A stretch of 64,000 nucleotides of DNA from Roseateles sp. (GTDB lineage: Bacteria > Pseudomonadota > Gammaproteobacteria > Burkholderiales > Burkholderiaceae), in assembly GCA_019232985.1 (NCBI GenBank), contig JAFAMW010000059.1:35692-99691 (forward strand), given 5' to 3'. This document shows positions 19,041 through 28,848 of this stretch, piece by piece. Under the pieces are notes generated by a model. That model saw only the letters and a list, made by a program, of their open reading frames with translations, ran no database searches and was not told the DNA's origin. Each line of letters opens with the position of its first letter. The first letter of the stretch is position 1. The position numbers and the translations under genes were made by a program.

Positions 19041-19253
19041 ATGCGTTACGCCATCGTCATTGAAAGAGCAGAAGGCAACTACTCAGCCTATGTGCCCGAC
19101 CTGCCGGGGTGCGTCGCAACGGGAGCCAGCGTGGCCGAGGTCGAGGCCGAGATCCGTGAGGCCATTGTTTTTCACCTCAAGGGCTTGCGCGAGGACGGCC
19201 TTCCGGTCCCTGCGCCGGCGAGTCAGGTGAACTACGTCGAGGTCGTCGCTTAG
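19041..19253 (+). CDS. hicB: HicB-type antitoxin, short form
   Basis: A 70-residue antitoxin with the partial RNase H-like HicB fold. The core YSAYVPDLPGCVATGASVAEVEAEIREAI region is diagnostic. The C-terminal ribbon-helix-helix or HTH domain of longer HicB proteins is missing, so it may neutralise HicA without being a strong DNA-binding autorepressor. It sits in an operon with hicA. Confidence 0.92.
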   Translation: MRYAIVIERAEGNYSAYVPDLPGCVATGASVAEVEAEIREAIVFHLKGLREDGLPVPAPASQVNYVEVVA

Positions 19254-19286
19254 GCTGCGGTTGCGTCGCGCCAGTCTGAACCTTGC

Positions 19287-19682
19287 ATGGAAATCCGCAC
19301 TATCCGCCCGGAAGAAATTGAAGCGGCGCGCGCGCTGCTCTCGGCCAACGGCTGGGGCTCGCGCGTTGCCGACCCGGCGGTCTTCCGCGACTTGCTCGAG
19401 CGCTCGCAGATCTCGCTCGTCGCCGTCGCGGACGGCCGCGTCGTCGGCTTTCTGCGCGCGATCACCGACGGCATCTTCAACGGCTATATCTCGATGGTCG
19501 TCGTCGCCGAAGACCGCCGTGGCCGCGGCGTCGGCGGCGCGCTCGTCAAGGCCGCGATCGGCGAGAACCGCAAGATGACGTGGGTGCTGCGCGCCGGGCG
19601 CGACGGCGTGTCGGCGTTCTACGAAAAGCTCGGCTTCGCCCGCTCGGAGGTCGCGATGGAGCGGCCCGGCGAGCGGGGCTGA
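19287..19682 (+). CDS. GNAT family N-acetyltransferase
   Basis: A 131-residue acetyl-CoA-dependent acyltransferase. The acetyl-CoA binding motif [17 protein letters not shown] and the following strand-loop [15 protein letters not shown] are typical. Substrate cannot be predicted. It lies 33 bp after hicB on the same strand but has normal high G+C, so it is probably a resident gene rather than part of the toxin-antitoxin module. Confidence 0.88.
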   Translation: MEIRTIRPEEIEAARALLSANGWGSRVADPAVFRDLLERSQISLVAVADGRVVGFLRAITDGIFNGYISMVVVAEDRRGRGVGGALVKAAIGENRKMTWVLRAGRDGVSAFYEKLGFARSEVAMERPGERG

Positions 19683-19692
19683 GCCCGCGCTC

Positions 19693-20331
19693 CTAGGCCT
19701 GCGTGCGCGCCGGCGCCGGCCTGGCCGCCGGCGCGAGCCAGCGCACGACGCGCCAGCCGAGCAGCACCGCGAGGATCGCCCCGTACAGCGCCGGCTCCGC
19801 GAAGTTGTGCTTGCCCGCGCGCATCCAGATGAAGTGCGCGAGGCCAACCAGGACGACCGCGTAGACGAGCTTGTGCAGCCCCTGCCAGCGCTTCGCGCCC
19901 AGAGCCTTGATCGCGCGGTTGAAGCTCGTCGCCGCAAGCGGGATCAGCAGCAGCCAGGCCGCGAAGCCCATCAGGATGAACGGGCGCTTGCCGATGTCGC
20001 GCAGGATCTCGCTCGGGTCGAGGCCCTTGTCGAACAGCGCGTAGGCGAGCAGGTGCAGCGTCGTGTAGGCGAAGCTCCACACGCCGAGCATGCGGCGGAA
20101 GCGCAGCAGCGCCGGCTGCTTGAAGATCACGCGCAGCGGCGTGATCGCGAGCGTCAGCCACAGGCCGCGCATGGCCCATTTGCCGAGCGCGCGGATCAGG
20201 TGCTCGGCCGGGTTCGCGCCGAGCGTCTGCGCGAAGATGCCGTAGACGAGGCTCAAGAGCGGCAGCGCGCACAGCACGAACAGCAGCGGCTTGGCCGCCG
20301 GGTGCAGCCAGAGATTGCGTTTGGGGTTCAT
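19693..20331 (-). CDS. msrQ: Haem-binding membrane subunit of methionine sulfoxide reductase MsrPQ
   Basis: A 212-residue inner-membrane b-type haemoprotein with six predicted membrane helices. It passes electrons from the quinone pool or flavins to MsrP. Visible features are LGKWAMRGLWLTLAITPLR, the helix GVWSFAYTTLHLLAY with a haem-ligand histidine, and RWQGLHKLVYAVVLVGLAHF with further histidines. It lies 5 bp downstream of msrP, forming the canonical msrPQ pair. Confidence 0.95.
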   Translation of the reverse strand: MNPKRNLWLHPAAKPLLFVLCALPLLSLVYGIFAQTLGANPAEHLIRALGKWAMRGLWLTLAITPLRVIFKQPALLRFRRMLGVWSFAYTTLHLLAYALFDKGLDPSEILRDIGKRPFILMGFAAWLLLIPLAATSFNRAIKALGAKRWQGLHKLVYAVVLVGLAHFIWMRAGKHNFAEPALYGAILAVLLGWRVVRWLAPAARPAPARTQA

Positions 20332-20336
20332 CGCGC

Positions 20337-21302
20337 TCAGAAGTTCTTGCGCAGGTCCATGCCCGCGTAGAGCTGGCCGACCTGGGCTTCGTAGCCGTTG
20401 AACATCAGCGTCGGGCGGCGCTTGGCGAACAGGCCGCCGAAGCTGCCCTCGTCGCCGATGCGGCGCTCGGTCGCCTGGCTCCAGCGCGGGTGGTCGACGC
20501 TCGGGTTGACGTTGGAATAGAAGCCGTATTCCTGCTGCGCGGCCTTGGTCCAGCTGCTCACCGGCTGTTTCTCGACAAAGCGGATGCGCGCGATCGACTT
20601 GGCCGACTTGAAGCCATACTTCCAGGGCACGACGAGGCGTACCGGCGCGCCGTTCTGCCTGGGCATCACCTGGCCGTAGAGGCCGAAGCCGAGCAGCGCG
20701 AGCGGGTGCATGGCCTCGTCGATGCGCAGGCCCTCGACATAGGGCCAGTCGAGCACGTTGTCGCGCTGGCCCGGCATTTGCGACGGGTCCTGCAGGGTCG
20801 TGAACTCGACGAACTTCGCGCGCGAGGTCGGCTCGACCTTTTTGATCAGCTCGGACAGCGAGTAGCCGATCCACGGGATCACCATCGACCAGCCCTCGAC
20901 GCAGCGCAGCCGGTAGACGCGCTCCTCCATCGGAGCGAGCTTGAGCAGCGCGTCGATGTCGTAGGTGCCGGGCTTGCCGACCTCGCCGTCGACGCGGACC
21001 TGCCATGGCCGCGTGCGCAGCGTGTGGGCATTGCGCGCCGGCTCGGCCTTGTCGGTGCCGAACTCGTAGAAGTTGTTGTAGCTCGTGACGTCGTCGTAGG
21101 GCGTCGGCTTTTCCATCGTCGTCGCGCCGGCGAGGCGGCTCGGCGCGGCCGCGAGCTTGGCTTCAGCGGCATGAGCGGGCAGGGCGAGCGCGCCAGCGAA
21201 GGGCGCGAGCGCCGCGGTCCGGAGCAGGCGGCGGCGCGATTCGTAGACGGCGCGCGGCGTGATGGCGCTTTCGGGTTCGTCGGGGCGGCGGATCAGGTGC
21301 AT
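20337..21302 (-). CDS. msrP: Periplasmic methionine sulfoxide reductase, molybdopterin subunit
   Basis: A 321-residue Tat-exported molybdoenzyme repairing oxidised methionines in periplasmic proteins. A twin-arginine signal ([11 protein letters not shown]) is near residue 22. The molybdenum ligand cysteine lies in [15 protein letters not shown]. Family motifs [11 protein letters not shown] and [20 protein letters not shown] are intact. It depends on molybdate, which modABC about 19 kb away would supply, and on System II genes only indirectly. Confidence 0.97.
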   Translation of the reverse strand: MHLIRRPDEPESAITPRAVYESRRRLLRTAALAPFAGALALPAHAAEAKLAAAPSRLAGATTMEKPTPYDDVTSYNNFYEFGTDKAEPARNAHTLRTRPWQVRVDGEVGKPGTYDIDALLKLAPMEERVYRLRCVEGWSMVIPWIGYSLSELIKKVEPTSRAKFVEFTTLQDPSQMPGQRDNVLDWPYVEGLRIDEAMHPLALLGFGLYGQVMPRQNGAPVRLVVPWKYGFKSAKSIARIRFVEKQPVSSWTKAAQQEYGFYSNVNPSVDHPRWSQATERRIGDEGSFGGLFAKRRPTLMFNGYEAQVGQLYAGMDLRKNF

Positions 21303-21348
21303 GGGGTGGTTCTCCTTCCCGGCTCAGTCGCACGACGGCGTCGCGACC

Positions 21349-22707
21349 TTACAGCCGGCCGTACGAGTGCAGGCCCGACAGGAACATATTGACGCCGAGG
21401 AAGGCGAAGGTCGTCACGAGCAGGCCGACCAGGGCCCACCACGACGCGACGCGGCCGCGCAGGCCCTTCATCAGGCGCATGTGCAGCCAGGCCGCGTAGT
21501 TGAGCCAGACGATCAGCGCCCAGGTCTCCTTCGGGTCCCAGCTCCAGTAGCCGCCCCAGGCCTCGGCGGCCCAGAACGCGCCGAGGATGGTCGCGATCGT
21601 GAAGAACGCGAAGCCGACGGCGATCGACTTGTACATGATGTCGTCGAGCAGCACGAGCTCGGGCAGCCGCGCCGTGAGCCGGCCGCGCAGCGCGACGCAG
21701 GCCGCGAAGAAGATCGGCACCGCCGTGAGGCGCGAGGCCCAGGTGTCGAGGCCGGCGGCCGTGTCGGGCGTCAGGCCCCCGAACAGGCGCACGAGCACGA
21801 CGACGGCGATGACGCCGACCGGCACGCCGACCAGGCCGATCCACAGCGCGCGGCCCTGCTCGGACTTGAGCAGGTAGGCCAGCGCGACCATCGCGGCGAG
21901 CGAGAAGGTGCCGTAGCCGACGAAGTTGGCCGGCACGTGGATCTTCATCCACCAGCTCTGCAGCGCCGGCACGAGCGGCTGGATCTCCTGGGCCTGGCGC
22001 TCGACCGTGTACCAGAGCAGGAAGCCGATCGCGCAGGACACGACGAGCAGCACGTAGGCGCCGAGCGCGCGGGTCTGGAAGCGGTCTTCGTAGTACAGGT
22101 AGAACAGCGTCGTCAGCCAGGCGAACAGGACGAAGACCTCGTAGAGGTTGCTGACCGGAATATGGCCGATGCCGTCGCCGATCTGGTGGCTCTCGAACCA
22201 GCGCATCATCGTGCCGGTGAGCGCCATGAACACGGCGGCCCAGGCGAGGCGCGAGCCGATCGCCTCCATCGCGCTGGTCTGGCCGGCCTTGGTGAAGAAG
22301 CCGCCCCAGTAGAACAGCGTGCTCATGTAGAACAGCAGGCTCATCCACAGGATCGCGCTCTGGCTCGACAGCAGGTACTTGAGCCAGAACACCTGCTCGG
22401 CCGCCGCGAGGTCGACGCCATGGGCGCCCGGGTGGCGGTCGTAGAGCGCGATCGCGGTCAGGCTCGCCGCGCCGACGAGCACGACGAGCAGGCGCAGCGG
22501 CCGCCAGTGCCAGCCGAGCCCGACCAGCGCCGGCATCGCGAAGCCGAGCACGCCGCGCTCGTAAGCGTCCATGCGCGCGCCGTACTGGGCGAACGCGAAC
22601 AGGCCGGCCGCGACGACCAGGGCGGCGAACGCCCAGTCGAGCGTCGAGCGCTGCTGGAACGGGTGCTGGCGCACGACGCGCGTGGCCGGGGCGGTGATGC
22701 TGTTCAT
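21349..22707 (-). CDS. ccsA: Cytochrome c biogenesis protein CcsA (ResC family)
   Basis: A 452-residue polytopic membrane protein of system II cytochrome c maturation, which delivers haem to apocytochromes on the periplasmic face. The tryptophan-rich haem-handling motif WGGYWSWDPKETW lies near residue 385, and conserved histidines occur in KIHVPANFVGYG and NYAAWLHMRLMKG. A longer N-terminus of about 180 residues carries extra helices, as in proteobacterial CcsA. Its start overlaps the resB stop by 4 bp, showing translational coupling. Confidence 0.94.
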   Translation of the reverse strand: MNSITAPATRVVRQHPFQQRSTLDWAFAALVVAAGLFAFAQYGARMDAYERGVLGFAMPALVGLGWHWRPLRLLVVLVGAASLTAIALYDRHPGAHGVDLAAAEQVFWLKYLLSSQSAILWMSLLFYMSTLFYWGGFFTKAGQTSAMEAIGSRLAWAAVFMALTGTMMRWFESHQIGDGIGHIPVSNLYEVFVLFAWLTTLFYLYYEDRFQTRALGAYVLLVVSCAIGFLLWYTVERQAQEIQPLVPALQSWWMKIHVPANFVGYGTFSLAAMVALAYLLKSEQGRALWIGLVGVPVGVIAVVVLVRLFGGLTPDTAAGLDTWASRLTAVPIFFAACVALRGRLTARLPELVLLDDIMYKSIAVGFAFFTIATILGAFWAAEAWGGYWSWDPKETWALIVWLNYAAWLHMRLMKGLRGRVASWWALVGLLVTTFAFLGVNMFLSGLHSYGRL

Positions 22708-24860
22708 GGGCCTTCTTCCGGGAGCAGAGTGTGGCGCAGCTGTTCGAATTCGGCGGCGGTATCGGGCGATTCGCGCGTGCTCGACAGGGCCATGCGCACG
22801 CGCGTCGCGTTGGCGCGGCCCGGCGCGGGCTCGAGCCAGACCCAGACGCGCCGCTCCTTGACCCACAGCATCGCGAACACGCCGACGATCAGGAGGATAG
22901 CGCCGAGGTAGACGAGCTTGCTGCCCGGGGCGCGCGCGACCTGGAACACGCTGGCCTGGACCTGGCGGAAGTCGTCGAGGCGCAGCAGCACGGGCGCCGG
23001 GTAGTACATGCTGTCCGACAGCGCGAGCGCGGCCTGGACCATGAAACGCTCGGTCTGGGTGCTCGCGTCGGGCGGCGCGAGGCCCGCGTCGGCGCGGCTG
23101 ATCCGGTAGAGCTCGTAGAGGCTGCCGTTGAGGATGCGCAGCAGCACCTCGGACACATGCTGGCGCTCGGCCTCGGGCACCTCGGATTCGACGAACTGCG
23201 ACAGCGTCGGCAGGCCGCCCCAGCCGCCGTCGGCCGGGCGCGCCTGGCCCGGCTTGATGCCGGTCGCGCCCGCGAACAGGGCGAGCGCGCGTGCGGCCGT
23301 GGCCTCGAGCTGCGGGCGCAGCTGCGGCTTGTCGGCCGGGCTCGCGATGGCCGCGTAGGCGTGCGCGGCGCGCGCGCGCGCGGCCGGGTCGAGCAGGGCG
23401 GTGCGCAGGCGCAGCCAGCCGTCCATCTCGCCGCGCTCGTCGGCCGGGATGCGCAGGTAGCGGAACTCCTCGGCCGGCGTGTCGCGCACGCCGGCGAGGA
23501 ACACGAGCTGGCCGTCGAGCTCGATCGGCGCCACGTAGTTGTTGTACTCGCGCGCCTGGCCGGCCGCGTCGCGCAATCGGTAGCTGAACGAGGGGCCGAC
23601 GTTGCGCAGGTCCTTCTTGCCGCTCGCCTTCGCGCCGCTGCCGAGGTGCTCGTCGAGCGCGGCGGCGAGGCTTTGCGAGGCGGCCGCGCCGCCGGCGTCG
23701 GCCGTGCCGTCCGGCTTCGCGAAGCTTTCGACGTTCATCACGCGCAGGCCGGCGAACTCGAGCGTGAGCTGGTCCTTGGTGTCGGTCAGGCGCGTCGAGC
23801 CGCCGACCGCGCCTTCGAGCGTGAAGGGCGCGCTCGCACCCGCGCGCATCGGCAGCGCGCTGAGCTTGAGCTTCGAGCCGCCGTCGTCGAAGCCGCTCTG
23901 GAAGATCGTCACGCCGTCGTGGACGACCGGCTTGTTGACCTCGACCGTGGCCGCGGTCAGGCGGCCGTCGGCCTTGTCGCGCAGCACGATGTCGCTCGCG
24001 AACAGCCGCGGCTGGCCGGTCGGGTAGAACTCGACGCGGAACTTGCGCAGCTGCAGGTCGAAGGGCAGCTCCTGCAGCACCGGGCCGTCGGACAGGTTCA
24101 GGCGCGCGACGCCGCTGCTGTCGCCCTCGGCCACCTGCAGCGTGCCGCGAAAGCTCGGGCTCGACGCCGGCAGCACGTTGGTCGACAGCACCGGGCCGCT
24201 GCCCGCGTAGACCTGCTTGCCCTGGGCCCACATCAGCGCGCGCAGCAGCAGGTCGCCGTCGCCGAGCGCGGCGAGCAGGATCAGCACGATCGCGCTGTGT
24301 GCGGCGATATAGCCGAGCTTGTTGGCCGCGCCGCGGCGGCCCGCGATCATGATGCCGTGCTCGCGCTGCTGCTCGCGCGTGCGCCAGCCCAGGCGCGCGA
24401 GCTCGGCGAGCACCCTGGCGCGCGCGTCGAGCGGCGCGAGCGCGATATGGCCGAGCGCCTTGTGGTGGTGGGCCTGGAGCGACTGCTCGCGCACCTGCTC
24501 CTTGAAGCTCTTGAGGTCGCGCACGATCTTCGGCGCGTTGCGGGCGATGCACAGGCTCGTCGAGACGACGAGGAAGCCGAGGATCAGCATGAACCACGGC
24601 GAGCCGTAGATCGTGTACAGGTCGATGCGGCGGAACAGCTCGGCCCAGAACGGCCCGAACTGGTCGACGTAGTTGCCGAAGGGCTGGCCCTGCTCGACGA
24701 TCGTGCCGGTGATCGCGGCGATCGCGATCACGCTGAGCAGCGAGATCGCGAAGCGCATCGACGCGACCAGCTCGACGAATTCGCGGGCGGCCGCGCGCGC
24801 GGCGGAAGCCGCGGGTTCGGCGGCGGGGGGCGGGGGCGGCAGGGATTCGGTCGCGGACAT
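22704..24860 (-). CDS. resB: Cytochrome c biogenesis protein ResB/CcsB
   Basis: A 718-residue system II partner of CcsA that holds haem and keeps apocytochrome reduced. Visible features are the N-terminal helix MRFAISLLSVIAIAAITGTIVEQGQP, a second helix at WFMLILGFLVVSTSL, a third at SAIVLILLAALGDG, a large periplasmic domain, and a final helix GAILLIVGVFAMLWVKERRVWVW. The proline-rich N-terminus is cytoplasmic. The c4 cytochrome gene upstream is an obvious client. Confidence 0.94.
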   Translation of the reverse strand: MSATESLPPPPPAAEPAASAARAAAREFVELVASMRFAISLLSVIAIAAITGTIVEQGQPFGNYVDQFGPFWAELFRRIDLYTIYGSPWFMLILGFLVVSTSLCIARNAPKIVRDLKSFKEQVREQSLQAHHHKALGHIALAPLDARARVLAELARLGWRTREQQREHGIMIAGRRGAANKLGYIAAHSAIVLILLAALGDGDLLLRALMWAQGKQVYAGSGPVLSTNVLPASSPSFRGTLQVAEGDSSGVARLNLSDGPVLQELPFDLQLRKFRVEFYPTGQPRLFASDIVLRDKADGRLTAATVEVNKPVVHDGVTIFQSGFDDGGSKLKLSALPMRAGASAPFTLEGAVGGSTRLTDTKDQLTLEFAGLRVMNVESFAKPDGTADAGGAAASQSLAAALDEHLGSGAKASGKKDLRNVGPSFSYRLRDAAGQAREYNNYVAPIELDGQLVFLAGVRDTPAEEFRYLRIPADERGEMDGWLRLRTALLDPAARARAAHAYAAIASPADKPQLRPQLEATAARALALFAGATGIKPGQARPADGGWGGLPTLSQFVESEVPEAERQHVSEVLLRILNGSLYELYRISRADAGLAPPDASTQTERFMVQAALALSDSMYYPAPVLLRLDDFRQVQASVFQVARAPGSKLVYLGAILLIVGVFAMLWVKERRVWVWLEPAPGRANATRVRMALSSTRESPDTAAEFEQLRHTLLPEEGP

Positions 24861-24936
24861 CGGGAGCGGACTCTACGCGTGGTTTGTGAAGCTACCCTGA
24901 GAAGGGCGGTGTCACCGGGCCGGCGCGCAGCGTCGG

Positions 24937-24969
24937 GAAAAAACAAAGGCCGGTCAACAGCACCGGCCT
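24937..24969 (-). terminator. Strong rho-independent terminator of the cytochrome c4 gene
   Basis: A perfect 8-bp stem AGGCCGGT/ACCGGCCT with a 7-nt loop. On the minus strand it is followed by TTGTTTTTTT. It separates the cytochrome gene from resB-ccsA. Confidence 0.88.
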
Positions 24970-24993
24970 CGGATCAGGTGGGGGAGGGGCGCC

Positions 24994-25611
24994 TCAGCGC
25001 AGCCCCGCCACGTAGTCGGCAACAGCCTTGATCTCGGCGTCGTTCATCTTCGCGGCGACGACCGTCATGGTCGGGTTGTTGCCGCGCGCGCCGGCGCGGA
25101 AGGCCGTGAGCTGGGCCGCGACGTACTCGGCCTGCTGGCCGCCGATGCGCGGGTACTGGACCGGGATGCCCGAGCCGTCGGGGCTGTGGCAGCCCGCGCA
25201 GGCCGGAATGCTGCGGTCGGCGATGCCGCCGCGGTAGATCTTCTGGCCGAGCTCGACGAGGTCCTTGTCGTGGGCGAAACCGGGCTTCGCGGTCTTGCTC
25301 GCGTAGAACGCGGCGACGTTGCGGATGTCGTCCTCGCTGAGCGGCGCGGCCATGCCCTGCATGACGGCGCTCTTGCGCCGGCCGGCCTTGAAGTCGTGCA
25401 ACTGCTTCATCAGGTATTCGGCGTGCTGGCCCTGCAGGATCGGGTTGGCGGCGCTGCCGCGCGAACCGTCGGCCGTGTGGCAGGCCGCGCAGACCCTGGC
25501 CGAGACCTCGCCGCCCTTGGCGAGGTCGGCCTTGGCCGCGGCCTCGTCGGCGAGCGCCGCCGCCGAGGCGAACAACAGGAAACCCGAAAACAAGCAAGCG
25601 GCAGTCTTCAT
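24994..25611 (-). CDS. Dihaem cytochrome c (c4 type)
   Basis: A 205-residue periplasmic electron carrier. A signal peptide (MKTAACLFSGFLLFASAAALA) precedes two class I cytochrome c domains with haem-binding CAACH and CAGCH. Late methionine ligands are visible in SAVMQGMAAPLS and NPTMTVVAAKM. The two-domain layout and length match cytochrome c4, which usually donates electrons to cytochrome oxidase. It is divergent from engB and upstream of the resB-ccsA maturation genes. Confidence 0.94.
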   Translation of the reverse strand: MKTAACLFSGFLLFASAAALADEAAAKADLAKGGEVSARVCAACHTADGSRGSAANPILQGQHAEYLMKQLHDFKAGRRKSAVMQGMAAPLSEDDIRNVAAFYASKTAKPGFAHDKDLVELGQKIYRGGIADRSIPACAGCHSPDGSGIPVQYPRIGGQQAEYVAAQLTAFRAGARGNNPTMTVVAAKMNDAEIKAVADYVAGLR

Positions 25612-25713
25612 GAGCGATGGGGTTTGTTGAACGTGACCGCAGCCCCGGCACCCTGGGTCCCGGGACAGGCGAGGGGCATCTTACAATGCGATGTTCAGGA
25701 CACAGCCCCCGCG

Positions 25714-26469
25714 ATGACCCAAGCAAACCCTGCATCCGAGGCCACCGCGCCCGGTCCGGCCGGCACGGACGGCGGCGCGCCGCCGAGCGACCGCGACGTG
25801 CTCGCCTGGACACATACCGCGCGCTTCCTGACCACGGGCGCCCAGCTCCACCACCTGCCGCCGACCGAACTGCCCGAGATCGCCTTCGTCGGCCGCTCGA
25901 ACGCGGGCAAGTCCACGGCGATCAATACGCTGGCCCAGCAGAAGCGCCTCGCGTTCGCGTCGAAGACGCCCGGCCGCACCCAGCACATCAACCTGTTCGA
26001 GCTCGGCCCCAAGGACGCCGCCGACGCGCTGTTCGCCGACCTGCCCGGCTACGGCTACGCGGCCGTCAACAAGAGCGCGAAGCAGCGCTGGCAGAAGGTC
26101 ATGGCCGACTACCTCGAGATCCGCCGCAGCCTGTCGGGCGTCGTGCTGATGGTCGATTCGCGCCTCGGCCTGACCGACCTCGACCGCCAGCTGCTCGAGT
26201 TCGTGAGCCCGCGCGTCGCGGGCGGCGAGGTCCGCCTGCTCGTGATCCTGACCAAGTCCGACAAGCTCAACCGCAAGGAAGCCGACGCCGTGCTCGCGAG
26301 CACGCAGGAGTTCCTCGGCTCGATCGCGACCGAGAGCTCCGACGTCGGCGTCACGCTGTTCTCGGCCCTCAAGAAGAGCGGCGTCGCCGACGTCGCCCAG
26401 GTGCTGTACGAATGGGTGCACGCGGCGCCGGCCGTCGTCGCCGACGCGCCGGAAGCCGCCGCGGAATAG
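25714..26469 (+). CDS. engB: Ribosome biogenesis GTPase
   Basis: A 251-residue TRAFAC GTPase (EngB/YihA/YsxC) needed for 50S subunit assembly. Motifs are G1 GRSNAGKST, G2 region KTPGRTQHINLF, G3 DLPGYGYA, and G4 TKSDKL. The first 35 residues form a low-complexity extension. The start at 25714 precedes MTQANPASE; a TACAAT at 25682 is a possible -10 element. Divergent from the cytochrome c4 gene, an arrangement seen often in Betaproteobacteria. Confidence 0.96.
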   Translation: MTQANPASEATAPGPAGTDGGAPPSDRDVLAWTHTARFLTTGAQLHHLPPTELPEIAFVGRSNAGKSTAINTLAQQKRLAFASKTPGRTQHINLFELGPKDAADALFADLPGYGYAAVNKSAKQRWQKVMADYLEIRRSLSGVVLMVDSRLGLTDLDRQLLEFVSPRVAGGEVRLLVILTKSDKLNRKEADAVLASTQEFLGSIATESSDVGVTLFSALKKSGVADVAQVLYEWVHAAPAVVADAPEAAAE

Positions 26470-26478
26470 GCCGGCCGG

Positions 26479-28848
26479 CTAGGGCCGCCCGATGAACAGG
26501 TAGATCGCCGTGCCGCCGAGCGGCGCATGGCCGAGCGCGAGGTACAGCGGCCCGAGGCCCGTGTCGGCGCCGAGGAACACGCTGCCGGCCGTGCGCAGGC
26601 CGCTGAGCGTGACCTCGTGGGCATGGGCCCAGGCGTTGCCGGCCTCGAGCGTGCCGCCGACGAAGAAGCCGCGCGTGAACACCGGCGCGGTGTCGAGGCG
26701 GTAGTAATAGCCGAGCCGGCCGAACAGCAGCGCGTTGCCGGTGAGCTGGCCCGGCTGGTAGCCCGACAGCTGCTGGAATCCGCCGAGCGCGTAGGGTCCC
26801 TGCGTCGAGTCGACCGGCTGCGCGGCGACGAGCCCGCTCAGGTGCAGGTTCAGCGTATGCGCGCCGAAGCTCTGCACGGCCGTGAGCTCGCCCTCGGCGC
26901 GCTGGAACCAGGTGCGCGGCTCGCCGGGGCCGCTCGTCACGCCGTCGGTATAGCTCGTCACGAGGCGCCAGCCATGCTGCGGGAAGTTCGCGTAGTCGAG
27001 CTGGTCGAGCGCGAGCTTCGCGCGCAGGCCGGTCTCGTGCCAGGTCTGGTTGAACTGCGCGGGGCTCAGGTCGGCGTTGCTGCCCACGAGCTCGGGCGTG
27101 ATGCGCCAGACCTCGTGGACCAGACCGAGCCGCCATTCGCCAAGTGCGCCGAGCGCCTGGCCGAGGTCGAGGCCCATCGAGAACTCGCCACGGCCCAGGC
27201 GCGCCTGCTCGACGCCGCTGTCGTGGTCGTAGAGCGTGAGGTTGCGGTGCTCGACCGCGCCCCAGCCCGACGCGAACCAGTCGCTCATGCCGCCGATCTT
27301 GAAGGTCAGTGGCTGGTAGAGCTCGCTGTAAAGCCGCGGCGTTGCGCCGATCGACAGCTGGTTGCGCCACTCGGTGCCGCTGTCGGTCAGCCAGTGGCGG
27401 TTGTGCGACAGGCGCAGGTCGAACGCGCTGTGGCCGCTGAAGTCGGTCGACAGGTCGAGGCCGACGCGCAGGTAGTTCGGGCCCCAGCTCTTGTCGGCCA
27501 TCTCGAAGACCAGGGTCTTGTCGTCCCGGCCCGGCAGCGGCTCGAGCCGGTAGTCGACGCGCTCGTAGTCGCCCGAGGACGCCAGCTCGCGCACGTCGCG
27601 CTCGGCGCGCTCGGGGTCGAAGGTCTCGCCGGCCTGCGACTCGAGTCGCTGCTCGACCGCCTTCGGGTTGGTCTGGGTGCTGCCCTCGAACGCGAGCGCC
27701 GCGATCTTCGGCAGCGGACCGGGCGGCTTGCGCTGACGCCGCGCGAGCCAGGCCTGCCATTGCGCGTCGTCGACGGCCCAGCGGCGCAGCTGCGGCAGCG
27801 CGGCCTCGGCGGCGCGCTCGCCGGCCGCGATCAGCTCGGCGCAGCGCGCGAAATCGGTGTTCGAGAGCGAGCCGAGCTCGGGCGTCAGCAGATAGTCGTG
27901 CGGCCCGAGCGACGCGATCGAGCGATGCACGTTCTGCTCGGTCAGGATGCCGATCATCTGCGCCGTCACGCCGACCAGCGAGTTCAGCGCCTCGCGCCCG
28001 GCCAGCGGCGTGCCGACGTTGACGGCGACGAGCTCTTCGGCGCCGAGCGAGCGCGCGACGTCGACGGGCAGGTTGTCGACGAGGCCGCCGTCGCCGAGGA
28101 TGCGCGTCTGGTTGCCGTAGGGCACCTCGGTCGGCGCGAACACGCCGGGCACGCTCATGCTCGAGCGCATCGCGAGCGCGAGGTCGCCCTGGTGCAGGAC
28201 GATCTCGGCGCCGGTCTCCATGTCGCTCGCGACGGCGGCGAACGGCGTCGGCAGTGCGGCAAAGTCGGCCTGCTCGCGCTCGCCGCGGATCTCGCGGCGC
28301 AGCAGGATCTCGAGACCGCGGCTCGACAGCGTCGCCTGCGGCGCGCGCAACTCGCCGTCGCGCAGGCCGAGCTCGACGACCGGCGAGAACTCGTAGTCCT
28401 CCTCCTTGCGGCGCTCGGACAGCTGGCGCCGGTCGATGCGCGTCGCGAACATCTCGGACCAGTCGATGCGCAGCACGACGCGGGCGAGCTCGTCGGCCGG
28501 GATGCCGCTCGCGTACAGGCCGCCGACGATCGCGCCCATCGAGGTGCCGGCGACGACGTCGACCGGGATGTGCTCGCGCTCGAGCACCTTGAGCACGCCG
28601 ATATGGGCGAGGCCGCGTGCGCCGCCGCCCGACAGCACGAGGCCGAGGCGCGGGCGTGCACGGGCCGGGACCGTCGCCGGAACGCTCGGCGCCGCCGCCG
28701 AGGCCGTCTCGGCCGGCGCTGTCGGGGTGTCGGCACGGGCCGGCGCGACGACCGCCAGCGCCAGTGCGGCAGAAACGAAAGCGGCCCTCGAAAGGGCCGT
28801 GCGACGGGGCGTCGGGGTCGGGGCGGGCAGGGCGGGCCTAGGGCGCAT
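26479..28848 (-). CDS. Patatin-like phospholipase autotransporter (type Vd, PlpD/RssA-like)
   Basis: A 789-residue protein expected in the outer membrane. A long signal region ends near residue 40. A patatin domain follows at about 67-290, with oxyanion loop GGGARG, nucleophile elbow GTSMG and catalytic aspartate in DGG. A POTRA-like region (IAALAFEGSTQTNPKAVEQRLES) comes next, then a C-terminal 16-strand-type barrel ending with hydrophobic residues (IYLFIGRP). This order matches Pseudomonas PlpD, whose lipase is secreted through its own BamA-like barrel. Its start overlaps the DUF1631 stop by 11 bp. Confidence 0.92.
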   Translation of the reverse strand: MRPRPALPAPTPTPRRTALSRAAFVSAALALAVVAPARADTPTAPAETASAAAPSVPATVPARARPRLGLVLSGGGARGLAHIGVLKVLEREHIPVDVVAGTSMGAIVGGLYASGIPADELARVVLRIDWSEMFATRIDRRQLSERRKEEDYEFSPVVELGLRDGELRAPQATLSSRGLEILLRREIRGEREQADFAALPTPFAAVASDMETGAEIVLHQGDLALAMRSSMSVPGVFAPTEVPYGNQTRILGDGGLVDNLPVDVARSLGAEELVAVNVGTPLAGREALNSLVGVTAQMIGILTEQNVHRSIASLGPHDYLLTPELGSLSNTDFARCAELIAAGERAAEAALPQLRRWAVDDAQWQAWLARRQRKPPGPLPKIAALAFEGSTQTNPKAVEQRLESQAGETFDPERAERDVRELASSGDYERVDYRLEPLPGRDDKTLVFEMADKSWGPNYLRVGLDLSTDFSGHSAFDLRLSHNRHWLTDSGTEWRNQLSIGATPRLYSELYQPLTFKIGGMSDWFASGWGAVEHRNLTLYDHDSGVEQARLGRGEFSMGLDLGQALGALGEWRLGLVHEVWRITPELVGSNADLSPAQFNQTWHETGLRAKLALDQLDYANFPQHGWRLVTSYTDGVTSGPGEPRTWFQRAEGELTAVQSFGAHTLNLHLSGLVAAQPVDSTQGPYALGGFQQLSGYQPGQLTGNALLFGRLGYYYRLDTAPVFTRGFFVGGTLEAGNAWAHAHEVTLSGLRTAGSVFLGADTGLGPLYLALGHAPLGGTAIYLFIGRP

